47,940 nt of DNA from Microvirga arabica (GTDB taxonomy: Bacteria; Pseudomonadota; Alphaproteobacteria; Rhizobiales; Beijerinckiaceae): positions 1 through 47,940 of the forward strand of contig NZ_JAFBID010000047.1 of the NCBI RefSeq assembly GCF_016811235.1. Direction: 5' to 3'. The position numbers and the translations under genes were made by a program. The notes under the pieces are model-generated. The model was not told the DNA's origin and made no database searches. It was given only the letters and a program-made list of their open reading frames with translations. Each line of letters opens with the position of its first letter. Position 1 is the first letter of the stretch. This document shows, piece after piece, positions 38,934 through 47,277 of this stretch.

Positions 38934-38992
38934 ATCAAAAGAGAGACGGTCCGTCCCTTGGCACGGCGGCCGGAAGATTTAGGAGAAAGCCA

Positions 38993-39415
38993 ATGCGTCA
39001 CGGATTCCGTGGTCGTCGCTTCAACCGCACGACCGAACACCGCAAGGCCATGTTCGCCAATATGGCGGCTGCGCTGATCAAGCACGAGCAGATCGTCACG
39101 ACGCTCCCGAAGGCCAAGGACCTGCGTCCGGTCGTCGAGAAGCTGATCACCCTCGGCAAGCGCGGTGACATGCATGCCCGCCGCCTCGCCATGTCGAAGC
39201 TGCGCGACGAAGCCATGGTCAAGAAGCTCTTCGACGTGCTCGGCAAGCGCTACGGCGACCGCAACGGCGGCTATACCCGCGTCCTGAAGGCCGGCTTCCG
39301 CTACGGCGATAACGCCCCGCTGGCGGTGATCGAGTTCGTGGACCGCGACGTGGATGCGCGCGGTCAGGATTCGGGTCCGACCATGAAGGAAGAAATCATC
39401 GAGGCCGCTGAGTAA
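38993..39415 (+). CDS. rplQ: 50S ribosomal protein L17
   Basis: A 140-residue protein near the tunnel exit. It starts [20 protein letters not shown], and [20 protein letters not shown] follows in the core. AGGAGAAAG precedes the ATG. Last gene of the alpha operon, closed by a strong terminator. Confidence 0.99.
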   Translation: MRHGFRGRRFNRTTEHRKAMFANMAAALIKHEQIVTTLPKAKDLRPVVEKLITLGKRGDMHARRLAMSKLRDEAMVKKLFDVLGKRYGDRNGGYTRVLKAGFRYGDNAPLAVIEFVDRDVDARGQDSGPTMKEEIIEAAE

Positions 39416-39438
39416 TTCTCGGCGCAGGCGATTTGATC

Positions 39439-39464
39439 AAGGGCGGCCCTCGGGCCGCCCTTTT
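39439..39464 (+). terminator. Rho-independent terminator after rplQ
   Basis: AAGGGCGGCC/GGGCCGCCCTT with a tiny CTC loop, followed by TTTTCGTTT, 23 bases after the rplQ stop. It ends the whole ribosomal-protein block. Confidence 0.88.
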
Positions 39465-39560
39465 CGTTTGCGGGCGGTATTCCCTATATTCCGCCTGGAA
39501 CTTGGACTTTCGTGCGCTGCGCTTTATCGAAAGGCATCGCTGATCGAAGGATTCGTGGCC

Positions 39561-40964
39561 ATGCGCTTTTCGCTGCTTCGCCTTGCCGTTACCGTCATCG
39601 CGCTCGCCATTGGAAACGGAGCGCAGGCCCAGACCCAGCGGGTCGTGCCCGAGAGCAAAGCCCAGGTTCAGCTCTCCTTCGCGCCAGTCGTCCGGCAGAC
39701 GGCCGGGGCGGTGGTGAACGTCTATGCCAAGCGGAACGACCGTCGGCAGAATGCCGCCATCGAGGAGTATTTCCGCCGCTTCTTCGGCGACAACGCGCCC
39801 GGCGTGCCGCGCGGCCGGTCCCAGAGCTCCCTCGGTTCGGGCGTCATCGTCGATCCCTCAGGCCTCGTCATTACGAACAACCACGTGATCGAGAACATGA
39901 ACGAGGTGAAGGTGGCGCTGGCCGACCGCCGTGAGTTCGAGGCCGACATCCTGCTGCGCGATTCCCGTACGGATATCGCCGTGCTCAAGCTCAAAGACGC
40001 CACGAACCTCCAATCTGTGGAGCTGGGCGACTCTGAGGCCCTGCAGGTGGGCGACATCGTGCTCGCCATAGGCAATCCGTTCGGAGTGGGTCAGACGGTG
40101 ACGCAGGGCATCGTCTCGGCCCTGGCACGAACCCAGGTCGGCATCTCCGACTACCAGTTCTTCATCCAGACGGATGCGGCCATTAACCCGGGCAACTCGG
40201 GCGGTGCCCTCATCGACATGAACGGTCGGGTGGTGGGCATCAATACGGCGATCTATTCCCGCTCGGGCGGCAGCATCGGCATCGGATTTGCCGTGCCGTC
40301 CAGCATGGTCCGGGTGGTGCTCAATTCTGCCAAGGGCGGCGCCAAGAACGTGGTGCGGCCGTGGCTCGGCGCGCGCCTTCAACCTGTTGACGGCGACATT
40401 GCCAGCGGGCTCGGCCTGGAGCGCCCGGCCGGCGTTCTGGTTACGGCCGTCTATGAGAGGGGGCCGGCCGCCGAAGCGGGCCTCAAGCGCGGTGACGCTA
40501 TCCTGGAAGTCGACGGACAGGCGGTCGATAATCCGGACTCCTTCGGCTACCGCTTCACCCTCAAAGGAACCCAGGGGCAGGCGCCGTTGACCATTCTGCG
40601 GAGCGGCAAGCGGACCTTGATCCAGGTGCGGCTCATGCCGCCGCCCGAGGATCCGCCGCGGGATCCGGTGCGCAGCCGTGGGCGGACGCCGTTTGCCGGC
40701 GCGACCCTCGTCAACATGTCGCCGGCTGTGGCCGACGAACTGCAGATCGAGGTGGCCGACGACGGTGTGGTCGTAGCCGAGCTGGAGGAGCGCAGCGTCG
40801 CTGCCAGCGTCGGCTTCGAGAAGGGCGATCAGATTGTTGCCATCAACGGTGAGCGCGTTGCCAACACGCGGGATGCGGATCGCCTGATCAACCGGAACGG
40901 CGGTTACTGGGAGATCACCGTCAGCCGCGGCGGGCGGACCTTCACGACCGTGCTTGGCCGTTAA
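39561..40964 (+). CDS. Do/DegQ-like periplasmic serine endoprotease
   Basis: A 467-residue HtrA-family protease that clears damaged envelope proteins. It has a signal peptide (residues 1-24, ending GAQAQ), a trypsin-like domain with His108, Asp138 and Ser213 (GNSGG), and two PDZ domains (about 265-350 and 375-465). The ATG at 39561 is preferred: the longer frame starting near 39468 begins right on the rplQ terminator and would bury the signal peptide. A gap of about 60 bases leads to rarA. DegP, DegQ and DegS cannot be told apart safely here. Confidence 0.93.
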   Translation: MRFSLLRLAVTVIALAIGNGAQAQTQRVVPESKAQVQLSFAPVVRQTAGAVVNVYAKRNDRRQNAAIEEYFRRFFGDNAPGVPRGRSQSSLGSGVIVDPSGLVITNNHVIENMNEVKVALADRREFEADILLRDSRTDIAVLKLKDATNLQSVELGDSEALQVGDIVLAIGNPFGVGQTVTQGIVSALARTQVGISDYQFFIQTDAAINPGNSGGALIDMNGRVVGINTAIYSRSGGSIGIGFAVPSSMVRVVLNSAKGGAKNVVRPWLGARLQPVDGDIASGLGLERPAGVLVTAVYERGPAAEAGLKRGDAILEVDGQAVDNPDSFGYRFTLKGTQGQAPLTILRSGKRTLIQVRLMPPPEDPPRDPVRSRGRTPFAGATLVNMSPAVADELQIEVADDGVVVAELEERSVAASVGFEKGDQIVAINGERVANTRDADRLINRNGGYWEITVSRGGRTFTTVLGR

Positions 40965-41025
40965 ACGCGACGGCGGCGTGTGGATCGGGTATGGATGACG
41001 GGACAATCCTGAGTCCCTGATCATC

Positions 41026-42333
41026 ATGAGCGACCTGTTTTCCTCCGCCGGCCTCGACCAGAACGCGCCCCGTCCGCTCGCGGACAAGATGCGGCCGACA
41101 GAGCTGTCCGAGGTGGTCGGCCAGGACCATCTGGTGGGGCCGGACGGCATCCTCACTCGGCTCATCACCTCGAAGTCCCTCGGCTCGCTGATCTTCTGGG
41201 GCCCGCCCGGCACCGGAAAGACAACCGTGGCGCGCCTGATGGCCCACGAGACGGACCTGCATTTCGACCAGATCTCCGCGATCTTCTCCGGCGTCGCGGA
41301 CCTCAAGAAGGTATTCGAGGCCGCCCGGCACCGCCGGTCTATGGGCACGGGCACGCTGCTCTTTGTCGACGAGATCCACCGCTTCAACCGGGCTCAGCTC
41401 GACGCCTTCCTGCCGGTCATGGAGGACGGCACGATCACCCTGGTCGGAGCCACCACCGAGAACCCGTCCTTCGAGCTGAACGCCGCGCTCCTCTCCCGGG
41501 CTCGGGTGCTCCTGTTCAAGTCTCTCGACGAGGAGGCGATCCAGAAGATCCTGGCTCGGGCCGAGGAGATCACGGGCAAGAGCCTGCCGCTCGACGAGGA
41601 GGCGAGGGCGTCCCTCGTGCGCATGGCCGACGGTGACGGGCGTGCCGTTCTGACGCTGGCGGAGGAGGTCTGGCGCTCGGCCAAGCCCGGCGAGGTGTTC
41701 GATGCGGAGCAGCTGCAGGAGATCATCCAGCGCCGCGCGCCGATCTACGACAAGGGGCAGGAGGGGCACTACAACCTCATCTCTGCCCTGCACAAGACCA
41801 TCCGCGGCTCTGATCCTGATGCGGCGCTCTACTACCTGACCCGCATGCTCGATGCCGGCGAGGATCGGCTCTTCATCGCCCGCCGGCTGGTGCGGGCAGC
41901 CGTGGAGGACATCGGCATGGCCGATCCGCAGGCGCTGGTCATCGCCAATGCGGCGAAGGATGCTTTCGACTTCCTAGGCTCGCCGGAAGGGGAGCTGGCG
42001 CTGGCCCTGGCCACGGTCTATCTCGCCACCGCGCCGAAATCGAACGCCCTTTACGTGGCCTACAAGTCCGCCACGCGGGTGGCCAAGGAGCACGGCTCTC
42101 TCATGCCGCCCAAGACCATCCTGAACGCTCCGACCAAGCTCATGAAGCAGATCGGGTATGGCGAGAGCTACGCCTACGATCACGATGAGCCGGACGCCTT
42201 CTCAGGGCAAGATTACTGGCCGGACAAGCTCGGGCGGCACTCGTTCTACGAGCCGGTCGACCGCGGCTTCGAACGGGAGGTCCGCAAGCGGCTGGACTGG
42301 TGGGAGAAGCTGAGGCGGGAGCGCAAAAAGTAA
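41026..42333 (+). CDS. rarA: Replication-associated recombination protein A (RarA/MgsA)
   Basis: A 435-residue clamp-loader-like AAA+ ATPase acting at stalled replication forks. Walker A is GPPGTGKT (59-66), Walker B is LLFVDEIHRF, followed by GATTENPSFELN (sensor 1). The C-terminal tetramerisation part includes GHYNLISALHKTIRGSDPDAA. Length is normal. It lies between the protease and the TPR gene, an order often kept near crcB and rluC in this order of bacteria. Confidence 0.96.
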   Translation: MSDLFSSAGLDQNAPRPLADKMRPTELSEVVGQDHLVGPDGILTRLITSKSLGSLIFWGPPGTGKTTVARLMAHETDLHFDQISAIFSGVADLKKVFEAARHRRSMGTGTLLFVDEIHRFNRAQLDAFLPVMEDGTITLVGATTENPSFELNAALLSRARVLLFKSLDEEAIQKILARAEEITGKSLPLDEEARASLVRMADGDGRAVLTLAEEVWRSAKPGEVFDAEQLQEIIQRRAPIYDKGQEGHYNLISALHKTIRGSDPDAALYYLTRMLDAGEDRLFIARRLVRAAVEDIGMADPQALVIANAAKDAFDFLGSPEGELALALATVYLATAPKSNALYVAYKSATRVAKEHGSLMPPKTILNAPTKLMKQIGYGESYAYDHDEPDAFSGQDYWPDKLGRHSFYEPVDRGFEREVRKRLDWWEKLRRERKK

Positions 42334-42387
42334 TCCAGTATCGAAACGGCCCTCCTGCTGATAACCTGGGCGGACGGGGAGGCGCAC

Positions 42388-43080
42388 ATGAAGAAACTGA
42401 TTCTGCTCTTGGTCTGGCTTCTGGGAGGCACGCTTCCCGCGCTTGCCCAAGCCCAGAGAGTCGAGGTCGCGCCCGGCGTCAGCGTGACCCGGAAAACCTA
42501 CCCCGTTGCCGCCAACGAGGCCCCTTTCTTTAACTTCGCCGAGAAGAGCGAAGCGCAGAAGGCGGCCGATCAGAAGCTGGTCGATGCTGTCCTGCAGCGC
42601 GTCCTGGACCGGACCCAGGCGGCGAAGGTCACCCTCACGGCCGGGACCCGCGCCTTCCTGGGAGAGAATGATGTCGCGACGGCCGCGAAGCGCTTCAATC
42701 AGGCCTATCTCCTCGATCCCCAGCAGAGCGGCGTGTACCCCGGTTTCGCGATGGTCGCGGCCGCCCGGTTCAAAGACTTCACCTATGCCAACGAGTTGTT
42801 CCGGCTCGCGGCCCGCATGGACTCCCCAGCCGCCACGCTTTCTGCCGACCACGGCCGGACGCTGCTGATCGCAGGCCGTCCCGCTGAGGCGAAGCCGCTT
42901 CTGGAGCAGGCTGTGAGGGACACGCCCGACTGGGCTGTGCCGCGCATGAACCTGGCTTGGGCAACCCTGCAGACTGGAGATCGCGACGAGGCCTGCCGGC
43001 TCGTCGCGCAAGTGAAGGGGCAGGATCTGGAGAGCGTCGAACGCGATCTGGCCTTGTTCAAGCAGAAGGCCGGCTGCTAG
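42388..43080 (+). CDS. Exported TPR-like protein, unknown function
   Basis: A 230-residue protein. A signal peptide (about 1-22, ALAQA before QRVEV) suggests export to the periplasm. From about residue 85 helix pairs resembling TPR repeats can be read: LGENDVATAAKRFNQAYLLDP, then LLIAGRPAEAKPLLEQAVRDTP, then LQTGDRDEACRLVAQVKG. Such repeats bind other proteins; no partner is evident. GGGGAGG lies before the ATG. crcB starts nine bases after the stop, so they probably share a transcript. Confidence 0.8.
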   Translation: MKKLILLLVWLLGGTLPALAQAQRVEVAPGVSVTRKTYPVAANEAPFFNFAEKSEAQKAADQKLVDAVLQRVLDRTQAAKVTLTAGTRAFLGENDVATAAKRFNQAYLLDPQQSGVYPGFAMVAAARFKDFTYANELFRLAARMDSPAATLSADHGRTLLIAGRPAEAKPLLEQAVRDTPDWAVPRMNLAWATLQTGDRDEACRLVAQVKGQDLESVERDLALFKQKAGC

Positions 43081-43089
43081 CTTCACTGC

Positions 43090-43476
43090 ATGTCTTCCCA
43101 TCTTCTTGTCTTCCTCGGCGCCGGCATCGGCGGAGCCCTGCGCCATGGGGTGAATGTCGGCTGTGCTCGACTCTGCGGAACGGCGTTCCCATGGGGGACG
43201 CTGACGGTGAACGTCGTCGGCTCTTTCCTTATGGGTGCCATCGCCGCTTGGTTCGCCTTCAAGGTAGGCGAGGAATGGAGCCAGCCCTTGCGCCTGTTCC
43301 TGACCACCGGGATTCTGGGCGGCTTCACCACCTTCTCTGCTTTTTCCCTTGATGCGGTGGTGATCTGGGAGCGGGGTCAGATGGGGCTTGCTGCGGCTTA
43401 CGTGATCGGCTCAGTGGTTCTCTCGATCGCCGCGCTGCTTGCCGGTCTCGCACTGATCCGAACATTGACAGCCTAA
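43090..43476 (+). CDS. crcB: Fluoride ion channel CrcB/FluC
   Basis: A 128-residue dual-topology membrane protein with four spans that exports fluoride. Family marks are GAGIGGALRH at 10-19, GTLTVNVVGSF with the key Asn (near 41), and TTFSAFSLD with the Phe-box residues. No fluoride riboswitch can fit in the nine-base gap upstream, so it is not controlled by one locally. It precedes the pseudouridine synthase gene, a common alphaproteobacterial pair. Confidence 0.95.
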   Translation: MSSHLLVFLGAGIGGALRHGVNVGCARLCGTAFPWGTLTVNVVGSFLMGAIAAWFAFKVGEEWSQPLRLFLTTGILGGFTTFSAFSLDAVVIWERGQMGLAAAYVIGSVVLSIAALLAGLALIRTLTA

Positions 43477-43518
43477 ACCCTGATTGCCGCCCGCGCGACG
43501 CTCTGGTACCCACGGATC

Positions 43519-44778
43519 ATGAGAAAAAGCGGTTCAGGACAGAATGGTGCCCGTGGCGGGCGGTCGGGCTCACGACAGGGTTTTCGCTCGCGCGATGATA
43601 AGCCCGCGCGCAAGACGGCCCCGGCGGAGCCGCGCGGCGTGAAGTCGGCTGCGGCCAAGACGCGGGCGCCCTCAGCCGTGCGAGAGAAACCCGCCGCGGC
43701 ACGGCCGCAAACAAAGCCCGCGATTACGGAGGCTCCGCGCCAGACGCGCGCGCAAGCCAGGGCGGAAGCCCAGGAGGTTCTGGCGACCGGCGTGCAGACC
43801 CTCGTGGTCGAGCCCGACGAGGCCGACATGCGCGTTGACCGCTTCCTGGTCGCGCGGTTCCCGCAGCTGGCCTTCACGCATATCCAGCGCATCGTCCGTA
43901 AAGGCGAGCTGCGCATCGATGGGAAGCGGGCTCAGCCCAACGAGCGGCTTGTGGCCGGCCAGAAGGTCCGGGTGCCGCCGCTCAAGCTCGACCAGCCGCG
44001 GCCGATGGCCCGCAGCGCGGCCAAGGACCAAGACGACCGCGACTTCCTCAAGTCGATCACGCTTTATGAGGACAAGGACGTCCTCATCATCAACAAGCCG
44101 ATGGGGCTTGCCGTTCAGGGCGGCTCCGGCACGAAGCGGCATGTGGATGGGATGCTCGATTCTCTCACCGGCGAAGATGGGCAGAAGCCGCGCCTCGTGC
44201 ATCGCCTGGACAAGGATACGGCCGGCTGCCTCGTGATCGCTAAGACGCGCTTTGCCGCGTCTACCATGGCGAAATCGTTCCGCGCCCGCACCACGCGCAA
44301 GATCTACTGGGCGCTCGTCGCTGGAGTGCCGCGCGTGCGGCAGGGCAGAGTGTCGACCTATCTCGCTAAGGAAGGCGATGAGGGCGACGCGCGCATGAGG
44401 GTGGCCCAGCACGGCGATGAAGGGGCAAGCCATGCGCTGACCTATTACGCCGTCATCGACACTGCGGCGCAGAAGCTCGCCTGGCTGTCCCTGAAGCCGG
44501 TCACCGGGCGCACGCATCAGCTGCGTGCCCATGCGGCGCATATCGGCCATCCGATCGTGGGCGATCCGAAATATTTCGATATCGAGAACTGGGAGCTGCC
44601 GGGCGGCATCCAGAACAAGCTGCATCTTCTGGCGCGCCGCATCGTTATCGCCCATCCGCGGACGGGCAAGCCCATCGATGTAACGGCGCCGCTGCCGCCG
44701 CACATGCAGCAGAGCTTCAACCTGCTGGGCCTGGATACGAGCCAATACGATCCTATCGTCGAGGCGCCGGAAGACTAA
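43519..44778 (+). CDS. RluA-family 23S rRNA pseudouridine synthase (RluC-like)
   Basis: A 419-residue enzyme that isomerises uridine to pseudouridine in rRNA. Residues 1-90 are a basic Ala/Arg/Lys/Pro-rich extension. An S4 RNA-binding domain follows (MRVDRFLVARFPQLAF), then the catalytic domain with HRLDKDTAG, in which Asp231 is the nucleophile. The motif has Ala where Ser is usual. VTGRTHQLRAHAAHIGHPIVGD is the second signature. The RluC assignment rests on the S4 domain and context; RluD is possible. Confidence 0.88.
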   Translation: MRKSGSGQNGARGGRSGSRQGFRSRDDKPARKTAPAEPRGVKSAAAKTRAPSAVREKPAAARPQTKPAITEAPRQTRAQARAEAQEVLATGVQTLVVEPDEADMRVDRFLVARFPQLAFTHIQRIVRKGELRIDGKRAQPNERLVAGQKVRVPPLKLDQPRPMARSAAKDQDDRDFLKSITLYEDKDVLIINKPMGLAVQGGSGTKRHVDGMLDSLTGEDGQKPRLVHRLDKDTAGCLVIAKTRFAASTMAKSFRARTTRKIYWALVAGVPRVRQGRVSTYLAKEGDEGDARMRVAQHGDEGASHALTYYAVIDTAAQKLAWLSLKPVTGRTHQLRAHAAHIGHPIVGDPKYFDIENWELPGGIQNKLHLLARRIVIAHPRTGKPIDVTAPLPPHMQQSFNLLGLDTSQYDPIVEAPED

Positions 44779-44801
44779 GTCGTCTCGTCGATACCCCGAA
44801 C

Positions 44802-45395
44802 CTACGGCGTGGAGCTCGCGGAAGTGGGCTCCCGTGCGGCTCTGCGGAACAGCCAGGCCGATAGAAGCCATAGGGCGGAAAAGAACCCGGTCAGGACCAC
44901 GATCACCCGTGGCCAGTTCGCCCCGGTGGAGCCTAGACCCGCGCTCAGCGCGATGATCCCGACCAGAACTTGAGCAAGCGCCGTCGCGATAAAAACTTGC
45001 GCCATGCGGTGAGGCCGGAAACGCACGATGAGGCTGCCGAGAAGCGCAAGGGCGAGCACTCCCGCGTACATCAGGTTGGCCGGGTTGTCCTCGGATCCGA
45101 TGATGCCGACGGCAAGGTTCATCCAGATGAGAATGAAGGCGGCCACGACCGCAACACCGACGGCGGCTCGGTAGGCGGTGCTTCCCGTCATCCTTGCCGC
45201 CAGCTCGTAGACCCCGCAGGCGCCGAACAGCATGGCGCCGAACACAATGAAGTCGGTCTCGTCCCAGTCGATCTCATCGGTGAACAGCATCGCGGCGAGC
45301 GGCAGCAGCAGGAGGAGGAGCGCGGCGATCATCCAAGGCGCCATTCTCCATAGTGGCCTGTGCTGCCCACCGCTGTTGTCCGCGCCTGCTGCCAT
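44802..45395 (-). CDS. Small multi-pass membrane protein, unknown function
   Basis: A 197-residue protein with about six hydrophobic segments (near residues 19-37, 48-65, 76-94, 108-126, 133-153 and 163-185). Short charged loops separate them, and the one after the first is acidic (DEIDWDETD). Nothing catalytic is visible. It is convergent with the pseudouridine synthase gene and divergent from the 153-residue gene, with a 203-base gap on that side. Confidence 0.7.
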   Translation of the reverse strand: MAAGADNSGGQHRPLWRMAPWMIAALLLLLLPLAAMLFTDEIDWDETDFIVFGAMLFGACGVYELAARMTGSTAYRAAVGVAVVAAFILIWMNLAVGIIGSEDNPANLMYAGVLALALLGSLIVRFRPHRMAQVFIATALAQVLVGIIALSAGLGSTGANWPRVIVVLTGFFSALWLLSAWLFRRAAREPTSASSTP

Positions 45396-45499
45396 AGCCC
45401 TGCTCCGTTCATGCGTGAGGCTTCCATCCTAGCTGAGACAAGTTCGATCTCCCACCCTGTCGCACTTTCGCCGCGCGGCAGGCGCAGCATCGGGTGTCT

Positions 45500-45525
45500 C
45501 ACTCGGACATCCGGTCGTCTGAGTG
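45500..45525 (+). promoter_or_regulatory. First hairpin in the leader of the 153-residue gene
   Basis: CACTCGGAC/GTCTGAGTG, nine pairs with one G-U and an eight-base loop. It lies in the divergent gap about 75 bases before the start codon. Part of the two-hairpin leader discussed as a finding. Confidence 0.5.
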
Positions 45526-45532
45526 CAAGGAT

Positions 45533-45582
45533 CGAGCATCGGATCGGTCCAAACGTGGCTCTCACTTTGGGTCCGATGCTCG
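45533..45582 (+). promoter_or_regulatory. Long hairpin directly before a Shine-Dalgarno site
   Basis: An 11-pair perfect outer stem CGAGCATCGGA/TCCGATGCTCG encloses an inner stem CCAAA/TTTGG and a further GTG/CAC with loop GCTCT. It ends two bases before AAGGAGGGA (45585-45593), the ribosome site of the gene at 45599. This suggests a cis-acting leader RNA; alternatively, it may be a DNA operator. Confidence 0.5.
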
Positions 45583-45598
45583 GCAAGGAGGGAGATCG

Positions 45599-46060
45599 AT
45601 GGAACACAAGCATCTTGATCAGCTCCGTAGCGTAGCCGACGTTCAGCCGAGACCTTTGTCCCGTGAAGAACGACTTCAGCGTTGGATCGACCTGCTCGAA
45701 AGCGATCCGAAACGCTCCCTGAACTCCCTTGGTGAGATCGAGTACAAGCCGCCGTCCGAGAGGGCATTGATCCGAGAGGACAACTCTCCGCTCACGGTCG
45801 CTTACGAGGACCCGGTCCTGCGTGCCGATGGCCTTGCAAGCGACAGGCTCGGCGATGCCATGCGCTATTTCGCGCTCTCGGACGGGCAGGCGCATTACGC
45901 CCTCTGCTCGTGCCTCAGCGGACGCACGATGGACGCTTCGACCTGCGCACAGAGATTGCGGAACGCCACCGGCAACGTCGCCTGGGAATCGGCTTTGGGC
46001 GCCTGGGCGCTGGCCGCTCTCGCGGTGAGCCTGCCGGGCATCGTTTATCTGCTGGGCTGA
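45599..46060 (+). CDS. Conserved-looking protein with C-terminal membrane segment, unknown function
   Basis: A 153-residue protein from an ATG six bases after AAGGAGGGA; the frame is open upstream but reads through a long hairpin. The N-terminal half is charged and helical (PLSREERLQRWIDLLESDP). A middle segment has two close cysteines (ALCSCLSG) and a third (DASTCAQR). The end is a membrane segment (ALAALAVSLPGIVYLLG). It may be tail-anchored. No family was recognised. Confidence 0.75.
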   Translation: MEHKHLDQLRSVADVQPRPLSREERLQRWIDLLESDPKRSLNSLGEIEYKPPSERALIREDNSPLTVAYEDPVLRADGLASDRLGDAMRYFALSDGQAHYALCSCLSGRTMDASTCAQRLRNATGNVAWESALGAWALAALAVSLPGIVYLLG

Positions 46061-46088
46061 CGGGGAACGCATCGGCTGCCGACAATCA

Positions 46089-46115
46089 CATCAGGAGGCC
46101 CATCGCCTCCTGATG
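46089..46115 (+). terminator. Eleven-pair hairpin without T run
   Basis: CATCAGGAGGC/GCCTCCTGATG with loop CCATC, 28 bases after the stop of the 153-residue gene. The stem is perfect, but the following sequence is CCGCCTTGG, so intrinsic termination would be weak. Confidence 0.45.
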
Positions 46116-46184
46116 CCGCCTTGGCCGTTGCAGGCTCGCTCTGAATCAGGGACAAAGCAGCAGATCGGATAAAGGCACTTCCTC

Positions 46185-46775
46185 ATGCTGCATATCGAGC
46201 CCGTAACCCTCTCGACGGACCGTCTCACCCTGCGGCCCCTGAGCCCCTCCGACATTCCAGCGCTGGCCGAGGCTGCCGGCGACGGCGAACTCTGGGAGAA
46301 GAAGACCACGACGGTGCCGCGGCCGGAGGGTTTCGACGCTTATGTGCAGAAAGCTCTGGAATTGCAGGAAGCCGGCTTGGCGCTGCCCTTCACGACCGTC
46401 GTCAATGAGGGCGGCCGGGTGGTCGGCTCGACCCGCTACATGAACATCGATGCCGCCAATCACCGGGTCGAGATCGGCACCACCTGGATTGCCAAATCCT
46501 GGCAGCGGACCTTCGTCAACACCCATGCGAAGTTCCTCATGCTGCAGCATGCCTTCGAGGGGCTGGGCTGCAACGCCGTGGAACTGCGGACGCATCGGCT
46601 CAACGATCAGTCCCGCGCCGCTATCGAGCGCCTCGGTGCCAAGCTCGACGGCATCCTGCGCCAGCACATGATCATGCCAGACGGGCATATCCGCGATACG
46701 GCGGTCTACAGCATTGTCCGAGACGAGTGGCCTGCGGTGAAAGCCGGGCTTGAGCGGAAGATAGCTTCGGAGTGA
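46185..46775 (+). CDS. GNAT-family N-acetyltransferase (RimJ/RimL-like)
   Basis: A 196-residue protein. It starts with LSTDRLTLRPLSPSDIPAL, the typical beginning of RimJ/RimL-type enzymes, and continues through GSTRYMNIDAANHRVEIGTTW to the acetyl-CoA-binding helix region (NTHAKFLMLQHAFE) and ELRTHRLNDQSRAAIERLGAK. These enzymes move an acetyl group from acetyl-CoA to an amino group; the acceptor is unknown. No operon partner: it converges with the HAD gene, 12 bases apart. Confidence 0.85.
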   Translation: MLHIEPVTLSTDRLTLRPLSPSDIPALAEAAGDGELWEKKTTTVPRPEGFDAYVQKALELQEAGLALPFTTVVNEGGRVVGSTRYMNIDAANHRVEIGTTWIAKSWQRTFVNTHAKFLMLQHAFEGLGCNAVELRTHRLNDQSRAAIERLGAKLDGILRQHMIMPDGHIRDTAVYSIVRDEWPAVKAGLERKIASE

Positions 46776-46787
46776 AGCGAAATCGTC

Positions 46788-47255
46788 TCAGATGAAGCCG
46801 TGTTCCCGAAGACTTCGGATGGAAGCGGCTGCATTCCTGTGGTGAATGAAGACGCCCCCCGCCCCCTCCCAGAGGTGACGGTACTTGTCTCGATCATCGA
46901 CCAGCGCATCGCCGGGGCGGCAATGCTCGCGCTTGAGGGCAGCGGTCGTTGTGATGACCTCGATATCCGGGAAGTGCCGCTCGGCCCAGCGCCGTTTCTG
47001 CGGCTCGGCCCAGTTGCCGCGGGGCAGGCCGGTCAGGATCACGGGATTAAGGTGCCTCACGGCCTCAAACAGCTCCATGGCGTCGGGCAGGGGCTCCAGG
47101 CTGTTGAAGAAATCCTTGGCGGAGGCAAGCTCCGACCAGAAGCGCTTTAGCCCGAACCGGCGCTCGTACTCTGCGGGCGGCATGCCGAAAATCTGGGCAG
47201 CGCCCTTGTCGAAATCCGCCAGGACGCCGTCGCAATCCAGGAATACTGTCGGCAT
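46788..47255 (-). CDS. HAD-superfamily phosphatase, 5'(3')-deoxyribonucleotidase-like
   Basis: A 155-residue protein. The catalytic motif FLDCDGVLADFD has the nucleophile Asp7 and general acid Asp9. Motif II is VILTGLPRG and motif IV is ALVDDRDKY. This resembles small NT5C-type nucleotidases that remove phosphate from deoxyribonucleotides; the exact substrate is not fixed by the sequence. A GGGAGGG site lies about nine bases before the ATG. An IS630 end lies just upstream. Confidence 0.8.
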   Translation of the reverse strand: MPTVFLDCDGVLADFDKGAAQIFGMPPAEYERRFGLKRFWSELASAKDFFNSLEPLPDAMELFEAVRHLNPVILTGLPRGNWAEPQKRRWAERHFPDIEVITTTAALKREHCRPGDALVDDRDKYRHLWEGAGGVFIHHRNAAASIRSLREHGFI

Positions 47256-47277
47256 ATGAACTGGCCCTCCCGCCTGT

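Noticed and set aside
43081..43089. Fluoride riboswitch ahead of crcB
   Set aside because: Only nine bases separate crcB from the preceding gene, and no riboswitch-like fold is visible there.
45329..46072. A 247-codon minus-strand frame opposite the 153-residue gene
   Set aside because: It has no ribosome site or recognisable motif and crosses the two hairpins; the plus-strand frame has a perfect Shine-Dalgarno site and a membrane segment.
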